64,000 bases of DNA from Mansonella perstans. Taxonomy: Eukaryota > Nematoda > Chromadorea > Rhabditida > Onchocercidae. Under the pieces are notes generated by a model that did not search any database, was not told where the DNA came from, and saw only the letters and a list, made by a program, of their open reading frames with translations. The translations under genes and the position numbers were made by a program. The stretch is from positions 1-64,000 of the forward strand of contig JBAMDO010000213.1 in NCBI GenBank assembly GCA_037074765.1. Reading direction: 5' to 3'. Below are positions 44,379-57,100 of this stretch, piece by piece (within the stretch, counting starts at the first letter, position 1; the number at the start of each line of letters is the position of its first letter).

Positions 44379-44693
44379 AAAGCAATCATTGAAGTCGAAG
44401 CATTCTGCACCAAAAATGCAAATTGAAATATATTATTTTGACTGTTAATGATATCAAGCTTAATTCAAACAGGTGTTGAGTGTGGACCATTTCTAAATCT
44501 TCCGCCATGACTGAAACAGTGAAATCCTTGGAAAAGTGAAGAAATCATGATGAAATTTCGTTTTTTTCAGGTATTGTTGTAACCTCTAAATTTACGAACA
44601 GCAGGTAAGTTGGATATTTGAAATAAATATGAAATCAAAACAAAAAAGTTATTAATTCCACAATATCTGGAGTATCTTCTTCTTTGAATAAAT

Positions 44694-47489
44694 TCAAATA
44701 ACGTACTTCACGTCAACCAGCAGACTGTTTTGTTCATCGTTCAATAAGTGATTATTTTCCGCCCTGAAAAAAAATTTTGTCAGAAAAAAGAAAAAAATGA
44801 GTTGTTTGAAATATAAAGGCAGTCTTCCAATCAAAAGTTTCAAAAATTCCGGAATACAAAAAAATATTTTGTTAGGACTGGATCAATCATTAATGTGATC
44901 CAATGTGCCTTTTGTTCAATAAGATTTAACTACCTGTCGATGTTAATGCGATACAGAATTTTCGTGGCTTTATAAATTTGATTGTAAAATCACAAACAAT
45001 ATAATTTTATACCTTAAACACTAAAAAAAAAAAAAAAAAACGAATTTATCAATTCTTAATCAAAAAACGGACTTATCATTTTGTAATCCGTTTTTCGATT
45101 TGCTATTATGATACTTCTGACCAGATCCAAAAAATGCTGAACAAATTAGCGCGAAAAATCCACGATGCTGCTTTAAACAACATATGGCATCCGTGATAAC
45201 TGCTAACAGTAAAAGTAATAAAACGATAAATAATAAAATTGCAAACGAACTGGAATCAGCATCATGACGCTCACCTTCCGCATATTCTGCAAATTATTAC
45301 TGAAAGGATTACTGCAGAAATACATTATTATTTGCTTATCAAGTAATTTCAATTATTCTCTTTCCAATTTACTTATGAATTCATTCAAACCATAAACAGT
45401 GAACGAAATTACGAAGGAAAACACGACAAAAAAGGCACCAAAATGTTTCATACTTTTTTCCAACATAACTTTAATGCGAAATAATTTACGTAATGAATTT
45501 TGAATATTTCAATCGAGAAAAAAGGAAAAGGAAATAAAAAAAAAAAAAAAAAAAAACAAGTTTTAGTATTAACTAACCCGATGTACTAAGTACAAATGAA
45601 TGAGCATTACTATTACCAACATCATTTACAGCAATTAGAAATAATAAATCCACTCTGAGATCATCAGAGCCTAAATTGAGCTCAAAACTCTCCGCATCAG
45701 AATGCTTCTGCAAAAATTTTATATTTAGACTAGATTTTTGCTTCATCTGATTTAAATAGAAATGGAAAATGGATAAATCAAGCGACCAAACAAACAACAT
45801 TCAAATAAAATTGAGCAATTAAAAGTAATCAAAAAAATAATGTAATAAAAAAGTGTATACATCAGAAGGATTAAGTAATTCAGTAACAAAGTGTATATAA
45901 ATCCTTGTCACTTAGAGATATAAATGTTACAGTATACCATTTCAGTATGTGAGATTTCTTTCAAAATTAATTTATATGCAGTAATTGGTGAACCACGATT
46001 ATCTGGCTTAATCCAAACAATTTCACAAGCTTTCGAACAATCATAATGTATATCGATTGGCGCATCCGGTGCTGCAAAATCATTCCGACAGTAACTAAAC
46101 ATCCGGAAAATGTTCATCCCAACATCTTATTCTGTTCTAGTCTATTCTACTAAACATGAAAAGAAAAATTTTGGAAAAAGATAAGTTTAAACATTGGACA
46201 CTATCAACGATCTTTCGTTTTTTTTAACCGAATTAAATAGAAATCCTAAAACTTTGGAAAATATCGTTCTTTATTTTTCACGGTTCCTTCAAATGGTTCT
46301 TTTTTTTTCTTGCACTGGAATGATTTTGTAGAAGAATTTGAACTTTAGTTTCGAAAAGTTTAATATCAATTACCCCATGGATCAGTAGTTTCGATGAAAT
46401 CGGGAGCACTCAATTCTGATATACCAGCTTCGTTGATCGCTTGCGCTCGAATTCTATATCTCTTTCTCGGTTCCAAATAATGAAATTTAAATTCATGTCC
46501 GCCATTAAATTCAAAAGTTACATTTGTGACATTCATTTCACCGTTATCTTTGTTTGTCTGAAACATATTTTTCTATATCAAATCAGAATGATTGCCGTTA
46601 AGTCTGGTACAACAAAGTTTCCAACTGTTTTTTTGCGATTTAACATAGATATATGTTTGGTGAACGATAAGTACCCATGCAACATACTACCTGAACTATC
46701 GAGTAAGGTATCTAAGAGAGAGATATCTAAGAGTAAGGTATCTAAGAGTACACTAATAAATTGAAGAAAGTATCGTATGACTGGACATATCTGATACCCC
46801 TCAATTTTAAGAAAATCTCGAGTTAAATTTTGAGTTAAAACAAACCTTATCTTCGGGTACAATATAAAATGTAATATTTGACGGCAGTTTTCCAGGTGGC
46901 GAATTTTTCAATTCACCAATAGTGCACATACCAAAATTTGGATAACCATGTTCATGGCAATTTAGCTCGGTTGGTGTTAGCGGTGGTACTGAAATTGTAA
47001 AGTGGAAAAGATAGTTCAATTTCCAGTTTCTTAAATTTTAATCAAACTCGTCGCTGAATGAATTCTAATTGTTATCATTCCACAAAAGATCGCTTTCATA
47101 TTTTATGAAAATTTTATACATACGAATAATTACTCAATAAAAAAGTAAATAACGAAACAAAAAGTCAAAACATACAAATTTCAATCAACCGAAGTTCAGC
47201 ACGATCAGGTGGACCAATGCCATTATCAACCATACAAGTATAGATACCAAAATCATGCTGATTAACATCGCGCACCTAAAACCTAATACTTTGATTTTTT
47301 CAGTAAAAATTAACAGCCTCGAATTCAAAAATCAGGTTTTCAGGAAATGAAATTGTTAAATTGGAGAGAATAATTGAAGGAAAATTATTATGCAAGGCAA
47401 GACCAATACATAAGCATTACGGTACTTACAGTAAGAGTTGCGGTAACAGCTCTAGTATCGAGGATATATTTCGAGCCATCAGCGTAAAG
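44694..47489 (-). pseudogene. ncam-1: Inverted NCAM-like fragment, Ig5 part to cytoplasmic tail, copy B
   Basis: Exons about 47489-47430 (cut Ig5), 47275-47176, 46988-46846, 46557-46374, 46071-45938, 45746-45578, 45286-45073, 44763-44694, matching copy A. One visible amino-acid change is Thr to Ile in CTIGELKN of FN3-1. It shares the ten-residue FN3-2 deletion. No Ig1-Ig4 exons lie upstream of it on the minus strand, only the partial third unit, so it is 5'-truncated. Confidence 0.85.
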
Positions 47490-48247
47490 TCTACTGATTG
47501 ACGTGAAGTGCGTTATTTGAATTTATTCAAAGAAGAAAATATTCCAGATATCGTGCAATTAATGACTTTTTTGTTTTGATTTCATATTTATTTCAAATAT
47601 CCCACTTACCCTCTCTTCGTAAGTGTAAAGGTCAAAGTACTGTTTGAATTTTACAACAATACCTGACAAACACGAAATTTCACCATGATTTCTTCACCTT
47701 TCCAAGGATTTCACTATTTCAGTCATGGCGGAAGATTTAAAAATGGTCCACATTCAACACCTATTTGAATTAAGCTTGACATCATTAACAGTTATAATAA
47801 TATATTTCAATTTGCATTTTCGGTCCAGAATGCTTTGACTTCAACCGTTGCTTTTCATTCATTTAATGACTCTCTGAAGATAGAGAGAAGCTTCGGCGAT
47901 AAGTTGTACGCGAATTTGTTTTTAATATACTGTAGTTGATAACATTCGAGCTGTGCCTTACTGGAATGTTTTTTTTTCGTTTCCTTTTTAAATCCAGCTT
48001 TACATTTATATAATTTTTTAAGTGATATATTAATAGGTTGATGTTTTTGCAAGCGACATTGTAGCCATTGGACAGTGTTGTTTAAGAGGAATCTCAACAG
48101 GTATTTTGGAAGATGCCAGAAATCCGATTTAATGCAAGAATTGACATCCCCGGCATAATAGCATTTACACTATTACAAATATAATAAATCTTTATTCACT
48201 TCAACATAAAACATGCATGATAGATTATATCAGATCGTAAGTATAAT
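47490..48247 (+). repeat. Junction segment, second copy (3' flank, R copy 5, exon remnant)
   Basis: Nearly identical to 39958-40715: 3'-flank segment, R repeat (47870-48144) and exon scrap, with the empty LTR site TAATT at 48243-48247. Confidence 0.7.
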
Positions 48248-48260
48248 TCATTAATTTGTT

Positions 48261-48276
48261 GGCCCTAAAGAGGACC
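48261..48276 (-). terminator. Histone mRNA 3' stem-loop, third copy
   Basis: Same GGTCCTCTTTAGGGCC on the minus strand; flanking bases show small insertions (an extra T and G) relative to copies A and B. Confidence 0.8.
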
Positions 48277-48319
48277 GTTGGGGTTTGAGCAGTGAAAGAG
48301 AAAACGTGAGCTCATTAAA

Positions 48320-48372
48320 CTACGAATTCATGTACTTGGTGACTGCTGTGGTGCCCCTCGGACACTTCACTA
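48320..48372 (-). pseudogene. Histone H2B 3' fragment, third copy (shorter)
   Basis: The stop at 48320-48322 and TAVTKYMNS coding are kept, with an extra base in the Gly codon run (GAGGGGCACC). At about 48372 the fragment is cut and fused to the H2A 3'-flank hairpin arm. Confidence 0.7.
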
Positions 48373-48373
48373 A

Positions 48374-49020
48374 TACATTAAGATAAAGATAAAGATTAAG
48401 ATGAAGTCTTCAATCTCAAATCTTCCTCGAAGAAATTTAAATGTAAGATTTCGTTTGCTTTTTCGCATTTATTTCTCAAACGTAGGATGCATGAATCGAT
48501 GAACAAAGTTTCGCCACCGATGATTGTTTTCCTCTACTTCTGAGCATCTGTCTGGCTTGTGCCCACGCAAAAAATAATTGATATGGTCTTAAAACTAAGT
48601 ATCTGTAATGAGGTATCTGCGATTCATCTGCATCACCTCATGTACCTGGTATTAAACGACTGTGTCAACCATCCAAATATTGAAGTCAACAATTGAAAAG
48701 TGACAGAATTCGAACAGCGTGCGCTCGAATTTTCTCTACATTGGACAGATGTTCCTTTCCACAGAAGCTGGGAGGTATTTGTGGTAATCTGAAAGCAAAC
48801 TAGTGGCTTGTACGATGTTTGCCGGTATCATAAAGTCGTGCGGGGAGGGTATTTGCATGCTAACTACCGGAAGGTTGAAATAGGGCAATCACGAAAAACT
48901 AACGTGGATGTGTGATGTTATTTAATAATAAAGAAAAGGTTTTATCCCAACAATTTTACGTTCAATTCATCTGTATGTTATTGAATACTACAATATTTTT
49001 TATGTAACAGTTTGTCAAAA
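48374..49020 (+). repeat. Partial, diverged copy of the H2A 3' flank
   Basis: Matches about 35930-36570 from ACATTAAGATAAAGATAAAG onward, with many substitutions and indels: a missing AAAATGGC and GAGAAAAAAGAACT region, and about 34 extra bases after AAACTAACG. It is clearly older or less constrained than the A/B pair. Similarity ends near 49020, about 330 bases before the MGRN1 start. Confidence 0.75.
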
Positions 49021-49350
49021 GTATTGAAAGAGCGAAAAAAGCAGATTGATCCATTAGCAATCTAGAATAACCTTTAGCTCATCTCAAGATCAATGGCTAA
49101 GAATTACTATTTTACTACAACTGCTTTTAAAGCATAAATCTAAGCAAAGCGTGCATTACTTTGATTGCTGTTTGGTACTAGCGTGGTACTAGCGGCACAA
49201 TCGAGACGAAATCAGTAATTCGTTACTGAAACACATGATAGTTGGTCATGATAGTGGTGTCATAACAATTTGTGCATGTTTGCTGAAATGGATCAGGAAA
49301 CCGGGCTAGAATATTTTCCGTTTTGATGTTGTTGGAGTGTGGCGTTCCGT

Positions 49351-52300
49351 ATGGGTCAAATAGCGTCCCTTCGACGAAGAGCCAATCTCCCGAATGCGAC
49401 AAATGGGACAGATATTGATGATGAAAATTGTGAAATGCATCGCTTTTCCAGTCATCCAGGTAAAAAGCACATTTTCCGTTTCCGGATAGTAGCAGGTCAT
49501 TTGTTTATTAGGTGAATGAGAAGACTTCTAGACAAATCAAATATGTCATGCTTGTTTGATTCCAAAGCGCTGTTTAATTTTTTTTTAATAATTTAATAAA
49601 TTAATGACTTAATTTGGGCGTCCAATTTTTATACGTGTATGAATCTATCCTGTATGTCGTGAAAAACTTTGTTGCCTTTAAACGAGCTCTATTAATTTAA
49701 TTTACAGGATGTTTTCCTTTTCTGTTGCAATTGCGTAATTTTTGTTCCGCAGAACTATAATGATTGCACTTAATGTATTTGTCCATTTCTGAATGTGTGT
49801 GGCATATGATGGACATATATTTCTAAGAGTATTACCTAATGAAGTTTCGAAATTTAAAATTTCAAAAATTTTAAAAACAAGACTGCATTTTTCAGGAGCC
49901 TTTTTTGGTTCGTACTTCTTATTGGGCGGTGAGCGATATGATCTGGCAAAACCGGAAGCATTTTTATTTGGTGACAATGCAGATTTAGATATACTTGGCA
50001 ATCGATCAGTGCAGGTGCTTACTTATTACAAACCTTAACTCGTCTAAAATGTTTTTCCAAGTTTTCATTGAAAAGCTGTTTGTTATTTCATTTGTCCTTG
50101 TTGCTGTTCGTTGGAGTACAATGTAAGCTTATTTTATTCTTCAGTTTCCCTACTCGAGCCAACCAGTAAATGATCCAGTGAGAACCTTGAATGCTTTAAT
50201 CAATCTTCGTCGAGATTCGTTAAAACTAACGAAGTAAGTGAATCAAATCTTCTTTATAGTTTAATTTTCGTTTATGATTATTGTTGTAAAAGCTTATGGA
50301 AAGCACAAAAGTTGGATTTCTCACCGGAAAGATTTTTGCTGCATCATCACATGTGCTACAGAAAGGGTTGAACAACCCATGTTTTATGAAACGTAGGTAA
50401 ATGAAAGGAAGAAAATAAAATAATTCATCCAGATTTATTGGAAAATGGTTAGAAAAACTGTAGACTTATGGATTTCTTTGGAAATATTTGAAAATTTTTG
50501 TTAGCTCATCCAGAAATTCAGAAAATATTGCTTCTGAAATTTATGCTTTTTTTCTGTTAGATGCAAAAACGATGCATCAGAGAACAACAAGAATTCGTTC
50601 TGTTTGGAATTCTATTTCGACTGTGATAGTGCCTGTTACGTGCAAATTCACTTCTTTGCAAAGGAATTTGTTAGCGATGGGCATATACAGTATGTGTTTC
50701 CTAAAACTAATAAAAGTTTTACAATGCTTCAAGAGTAGTTGCTTTGGAGTAGTTGCTTTGCAGAATATAATTATTGCTATGTCCGTATCTTTGAGTACAA
50801 AAAAGATTTCTTAATGTATTCAAGTCACAATGAATAATAGTAACTGGAATAAATAATAATATTCTGCAAACATAAAGGAAGAATAAGATATTGAAATATG
50901 AATTGTTATTTATTACCACAAACTATTATTGTCATTATTTATTCCAGTTACTATTATTATGGTACTAGTAAAAAGTGTCACTTTTTAAATTAGCAAATTA
51001 AATTAGACGTGCTTGTAGTCAATTTCTAATACGCTTGCTTACAGATTTATGTACAAGTATCCTCAGCTAAAGTCATCTGAACAATATTACTTTGATGTTG
51101 GTGCAGAACAGCATTTCAGCAAATTCGTTATGGATACTAGTGTATATGACCTTAGTTCCGTATGTCTCCATATATTTATATTTTATCATCGAACGCATAT
51201 TTTAATATACATAATTCTCAGCTTTGAGGCCTCTTTTATAAAAACTACAGCTGATATCCATAATTTTCCAAATACACATCTGTTGTGTTTTCAGATAGAC
51301 CATCCTCAAGTTGAAATTAGGATTTTTAGTTGTATCACGAGAGATTTGAAATTTTCAGATGCATTATGATAGCGGTTCCTACTTCCCGGTTGTTATCGAG
51401 ATTCGTGCTGTTGATTGCGGTATTGAACAGATGCAGTCAACAATGGCTAGTATCGAACATGCAACCGATCAGTGTGCAACTTTTGTTGTAAAAGCGCTCA
51501 AACAAAAATTGGTGATTTTTCGGTTCATATTTTGTCGTATAAATAATCTCTAATATTCTGTGTAAGGTACAGTTGAGGTTTTCGATTTTTCAGATTAAGT
51601 GTACAAAATCTTCCTTAACTTGTTTATTAGAAACCAAACGCTCAATGATTAAATATCTAACCATTCTTATCATTTGGAGACTAATTTTTGGAGAGTGTTG
51701 ACTGATAAGACTTTTAAAGTTTCTAAAAACCTTAAAGAACATACTTTTTTATATTTTACATTGTCCGATAACGAATTACATGCTGTAATAAGATTGCACA
51801 TTAGTTTGGATGAGAGGCAGTTCCTTATACTATAGCTTCAGTTCCGTTTAAAGTATTGAAGTAACATGAGTGTGTAGGTAGCTGATGGTGTAGTATATTT
51901 GCTGCAAGAAATTTACGGAATTGAGAATAAAGAACATGATCTTGGTGATGAAAATGGATCCGAATGCATCATTTGCATGTCTGATATTCGTGATACTGTT
52001 ATCCTTCCGTGTAGGCATTTATGTATTTGTAATGGATGCGCGGAAACATTGAGGTATAAGGTCAGTTTTCTTCTCTTTTTCCCAGTTTTCTGTCTTTTCA
52101 GAAATTCTTTCGCTCGTGTTAAAAGAAAACTTTATTTTAAAAATTTTTTGTATCCAGTTTTTATCATTATGGTATGAATGTCATGAATTCCCGAGTTTTT
52201 TCTTCAGAAATACCCGAATCCCCTATTTATATTTGCATTCTAAGGAAATTTCCTGTGAAATTTATTGCCATTTTTATGAGCTTTTTGTCGGTGAATCTGT

Positions 52301-53534
52301 TCCACTGAATTTATATTAATTTCCAGTTAAATAATTGCCCTATTTGCCGTTCTCCATTCCGTGCACTGTTGCAATTGAAGACAATGCGTGTTGTTAGTAC
52401 GGTTTCAATAACTGATCAGTCACCATCTTCTCAACAAACTCGTTCACAAACTAGGTATTTTATTTAGTCTTTCTGGACCCTTCTTAGAAATTTCTTCTTT
52501 TTTTTTGGAATTGTTTAAGGTAGTAGAAGAAATCTTTTTCTGGACTGTGTCTAAATATTGACCTACTGTTCTTTGAGGTATGAGACAATGACGTTAGTAG
52601 AAGCATTAAATGGACCAATCAGCCACATACAGCCTTGCGTAGTACCTACTGCCCCACTTGGCTACAGCATCACTTATCCTCACGAAGTTTCTATATCTCT
52701 CAATTCGAAAGTTACAAGGCGCTCTTCACGATCTTCAGCCGCTATACAACAGGTTACAATTTATTCTTGTCTTTCGGTTACCGATGAAAAATTTTTACTG
52801 CCGACCATCTTAAGCATTACATGCTTACCACTGTTGCGCGATCACTTAAAAGATTTGAACAGGACATTAACTTTTTGGTAAGCGAGAGCTATTAACAGTT
52901 AACCTCGCTGCATTTAAAACATCATGGGGACACATATAAATTATCCGAAATAAATCTGTTATTACTTGGGTAGAAGATTGCACCTTCTTGTTGCAGGTGC
53001 TCACGTTGAACAACCAAGGCCGAAACAAAAAAGATAACACTGTCTGCATAGAGATGAAATCTGCCAACGAATTCAAGAATGTAAGCTTGCTAGCTTTTAA
53101 GCTTCGTCAATTAACTTTTTTCTAGAATAAAGGAATGCACCTATTTTCCCAGTCATTACCGAAAACCTGTATGAATCCTTCCTGATCTGATTAGAATGTG
53201 ATGCAATTTTGAAGCAGAGAGCACTATGTGACTTCTTAGGCTTCGAACAGTTGCAAAATAACTTATGCAAATTACCTCTGTGTCTTTCCATATATGTCCG
53301 GAACTTCAGGAAGAAGAAATGTCAGATGGCTGTTCGACAAGCCGCTGTCCCGACTCTTCATCCGATATTACATGTTCATCGGTTCCCACATATGGTCGAC
53401 GTTGCAAGAAACAGCAGACTGTATCACCGCGGCATAACCAAAAAGGATCCATTAAAAATGTAATTGCTCAAGAAAATGCGCCAAATGAATTTGTCAAAAA
53501 TCCCGATGAAATCGCCATAGCAAAGGACGCATAA
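49351..53534 (+). CDS. MGRN1: Mahogunin-type RING E3 ubiquitin ligase
   Basis: Eleven exons: 49351-49459, 49896-50014, 50145-50233, 50561-50689, 51045-51159, 51359-51511, 51878-52060, 52327-52454, 52578-52752, 52997-53080, 53310-53534. All phases agree and the total is 503 codons with stop. The start MGQIASLRRR carries an N-myristoylation-type Gly2, as in MGRN1 (MGSILSRR). The conserved mahogunin N-domain follows (FGSYFLLGGERYD, PEAFLFGDNADLDILGNR, FPYSSQPVNDPVRTLNALIN), then LLQEIYGIENK and a C3HC4 RING (ECIICMSDIRDTVILPCRHL, CICNGCAETLRY, NNCPICRSPFRALLQ). A later MTLVEALNG motif matches SLLEALNG of MGRN1/RNF157. The family ubiquitinates membrane-trafficking targets such as TSG101; targets here are unknown. 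It is convergent with the helicase gene, 608 bases apart. Confidence 0.95.
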
Positions 53535-54142
53535 TTTTAGTCTTGGTTGTTGGAAATTTATTAATTCTTCCGTCACGCCTTTATTTTAATATTTCCTCTA
53601 CATTTGGCTTTCTGTGTTGGTATAACGCTACTAATCATAATTACCATTTCATCTTTTCGTTCTCTTTTGTCATCTCAACAATGTTCTTTCACATAAAACA
53701 ATTTGAGAAGTCATACCAAATGATGCATTTATGTAAATGGTTGAAATTACACTTACACCAATGTTGTATTCTCTTATCTCGTTATGCTCTTTTTTCCCAT
53801 TCCTCTCTCTTTGTTATACGCCGCAATTGATAAAAAGGTGCACTACTTTGGAATGTCTATTTATTATTTCAGTGAGAAACTTTTTGCATTTTCTGGACTA
53901 CTTAACATCTAATACTCATTTCTCGTTTCCGATAAAAAAGACTGCAATAAACATAAGCACGGTAATATACATCATACTGCACTGCTAATCTTCAGGTACG
54001 CTTAGCCCAGCTCGAGAAAAAGCAAATGAAAAATAGTTTGGAAAAATTAATAAGGCTTGCAGATTTTCAGCCCAGTAAGCCTTCTATTCTCGTTGTAAAA
54101 CTTTGCATCACATTCTGGCTTTGATTTCCGTAACAACTATAT
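53535..54142. other. Convergent intergenic region MGRN1 / helicase
   Basis: 608 AT-rich bases between two stop codons on opposite strands; it must contain both 3' UTRs. No further exon is supported. Confidence 0.7.
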
Positions 54143-57100
54143 TTAGGTCTTTTTCGAATGCTTCTTTCTGATAACCAGGCGCTTCGTTAACTCCTCTTGC
54201 TTGATGATCCTACCGTAATTTTGCATATATTCAATAAGGGACTGCAAATGCTTTGCATGCTTCATCATTGTTGCATTACCCACCAAAACGAATTGCCGTC
54301 GAGCTCTCGTCAAGGCGACATTGAAGCGTCGTTCATCTTTCAGAAACCCAATTCGACCTGCAAGAGAGATAAATTTTACTAAAAGGAATTTATCTTCAGC
54401 AAATTTCAAATTATCAAAGTCCAAATGAATTGAAAACAAGTTTGGAATTTATTCTCGAAAACAAGTAATAGATATGCTTAAGTATGAAACGCACATAAAA
54501 AAAGTACCATCGCTATTATTTCTGACTAACGACATAACGATTACTTCACACTCTTGACCTTGAAAAGCATCCACGCTGTTAACCTTGTTAGTTTTTAATG
54601 ATTTCTTCAAAATATCCACCTAAAAATAGAGTTCAGTTGAAATCAAGCTAATACAATGTCTTAATTTGAGGAAGAAAACGTTAAATAATTTTATGTGCTA
54701 TATTATAAAAATTAGAAACGTTATATAACTGTTCAAGAATACGTTCAATCAGACCTGTGCAGCATACGGTGCTATGATACCAATGTCTTCCTCTCGTACA
54801 CTAAACATGCTCAGAGCAGTAACATATTTGGTGATCAATTTCGCTTCCACTATAAATGAATGCGTTTAAACTTTTCCCGAAATATATAATACTCTACTAC
54901 TCAAACTGATTTCAAACTGAGTTAATTCTCAATAGTTCAAGCAAAATTTTAAAAACAAATTTCTCTGAAAATTTACGCGGATTTGCATACGAATATCGAT
55001 ACAGCTTTTCGTTACTTTCTCCTGATTTATCACAGCTTGTGTCAATGAATAACATAGGTTCATCAAATAAACTTCCTTTGGGCACTTCACTTATATCACT
55101 GAAACACATTAGGTGATACAAATTTTGAAGATGCTCATCAACAGCTCAGTGAAGCTTAGAATAGCTTCAAACCTAATGCTGCGGTTATAGTTACATCGAA
55201 ATTAGCTCCGTAAGTTAAACCAGTCATTTCATGAAGAAACAAGTGTTGACAAACTGATATACCTCAAAAGTTGATCAGCAATATGCTCATTTGGATGCAA
55301 CTTCGACTTGTAAAAAAATGAAGAGGGCCATCTGAAAAATGAAATTTATTTATCATTACAAACCACAAACAGCTCTCCGTTTCTCCATCTAATATAAAAA
55401 TATACTAACAAACTAAAATAACTTTTCGTTCAATAAAAACAATAAAAATAAAAAATTCAATAAAAACAAATAAAAACAACCAACTCCATAATTTTCTTAT
55501 TCATACGATATTGTTCTGTCAACATAAACGAAACAGTTTCGCCAAATCTCTTGGATAAAGTATCCATTAATGAATTATTGATGTCATCCGTTTCTGATAA
55601 TCTTGAAACACTTAAATTTATTTTTAAAATTAAAAATTATCTTCAAACAAGATATTGATGAAATCAATTTGGAGAAATTATGGATGAAAAGAGAGAAAAA
55701 CCAAACTAAGTTATATTCTTGTTGAAGATCTGATAATAAGCTGGGATATATTCCTTAATAAAATAATCCCGAATATGTTATAAGAAGACTAACTGTTTTT
55801 ACGGCTTCATATTTATACTAAGCAACATGATCAATAACTCATTTAATAAATTCCTAAATTGAATCAAAAAAAAAAATCTTCCAACATTTCATGAAATATT
55901 TCATTTGACAAGTATCTGCCAAAATGAGTTAAAAATTTTATTGCATTAAGATCGAAATGTACCGTGAAGTTTTCAAAACCGGTGGTAACTGCCACGGATC
56001 ACCAACAATTACAGCCCTAGGAGATAAAAGCAACGAGTACCACGTAATACATTCCAAAGCTTGTGCAGCTTCATCTATTATTGTCAAACTGGGTTGAAAG
56101 CCTTGTTCATGAAGAAATCGCAGTCCGTTATTTGTTAGCGTACATACAATTACTTGTTTACTACTTACAATATTCTGCAAAGTCCGAATAACAATATTAA
56201 TTTTCAACAATCCTGAAATTTTCAGTCCAAAGGATTCTAATTTACAACATTTTGATGAACCGAAATATGAAAGTTAAGTCTAAAATATTGCTATAAGGAA
56301 GAACTCATTTTCTTCCAATTTTTCGCCCATTACAAAAACTGAGACTAATACTCTGATCTTATTGAAAATTTATACAGCATCTTACATCATATAGGTTACA
56401 AGTCAAAGCAATGTTTTTACCTCTTTCAGGTGCCATAACATCTTATTGGCATCACTCCAAGCTTTTTTATGTTCATTGCGATTATTTCCAGATATTCCAT
56501 TATCTTTCTCTGAATCCTCAAATTTAACATTTCCTTAAATCCATCATTTTAAAAAAAGAAGACTAGAAAACTAACAAAATTTGCAGTTCAATGTTTGAAA
56601 CTGTCATAGGACCACTATCGTGTCTCGATATATATTAAAAATATTTGCGAGTTTTCTTTTCAACATGTTTGCTTAAATATTATAGTCGACATTGTTAAGC
56701 TTACAAAAGTTATCAAACCAATTTTTTGAAGGCACATTGAATATCAACGAATTTGTCATGTTGCTCCAATTCATTGGCCAGTGATAACTCTGAATTAAAT
56801 CCCAGTGCACATATTCCAGCTAAATTTTTTAATCGATCCACAATATTGCTTACTGCGACGTTTGAGGGAGCACAGATAAGCACCTGCAAATCAAAGTAAG
56901 ATTTAGTGAATTTTATTATGGCGTCAGGAAGCATCGCAGCAAAAGAAAAGCTGAACTTCTCGTAAAAATGAAAGGCTTTGATGGATGGAATGCACTGGTA
57001 ACTGATGCAGTGATAACTGTTAATACAACAATATGCAGTTCTCTGAATTAGATATTTTTCCTCGATTATATTCAGCATAAAAGATGATCGACGAAATGAA

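Larger units (their letters stand above)
33177..48372. repeat. Tandem ~7.53-kb chimeric repeat, two units plus a partial third
   Basis: Unit A begins at about 33177 (TCATTAATTTGTGG), unit B at about 40716 and a third, incomplete unit at about 48248. Offsets between matching landmarks are 7539 (Ig exons), 7554 (H2A), 7550 (FN3-2) and 7532 (FN3-1), the differences being small indels: a 15-bp segment absent from A near 34867 and poly-T/A length changes near 38760 and 37990. Identity between A and B appears above 99 percent by eye. Order in each unit on the + strand: H2B fragment (-), Ig2b-Ig4a (-), H2A (+), R (+), tail-TM-FN3-Ig5 (-), 3' flank (+), R (-), exon scrap (+). Confidence 0.85.

Noticed and set aside
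46441..46764. 107-codon + strand ORF (and at 38909-39232)
   Set aside because: Antisense of the FN3-1b exon and its intron.
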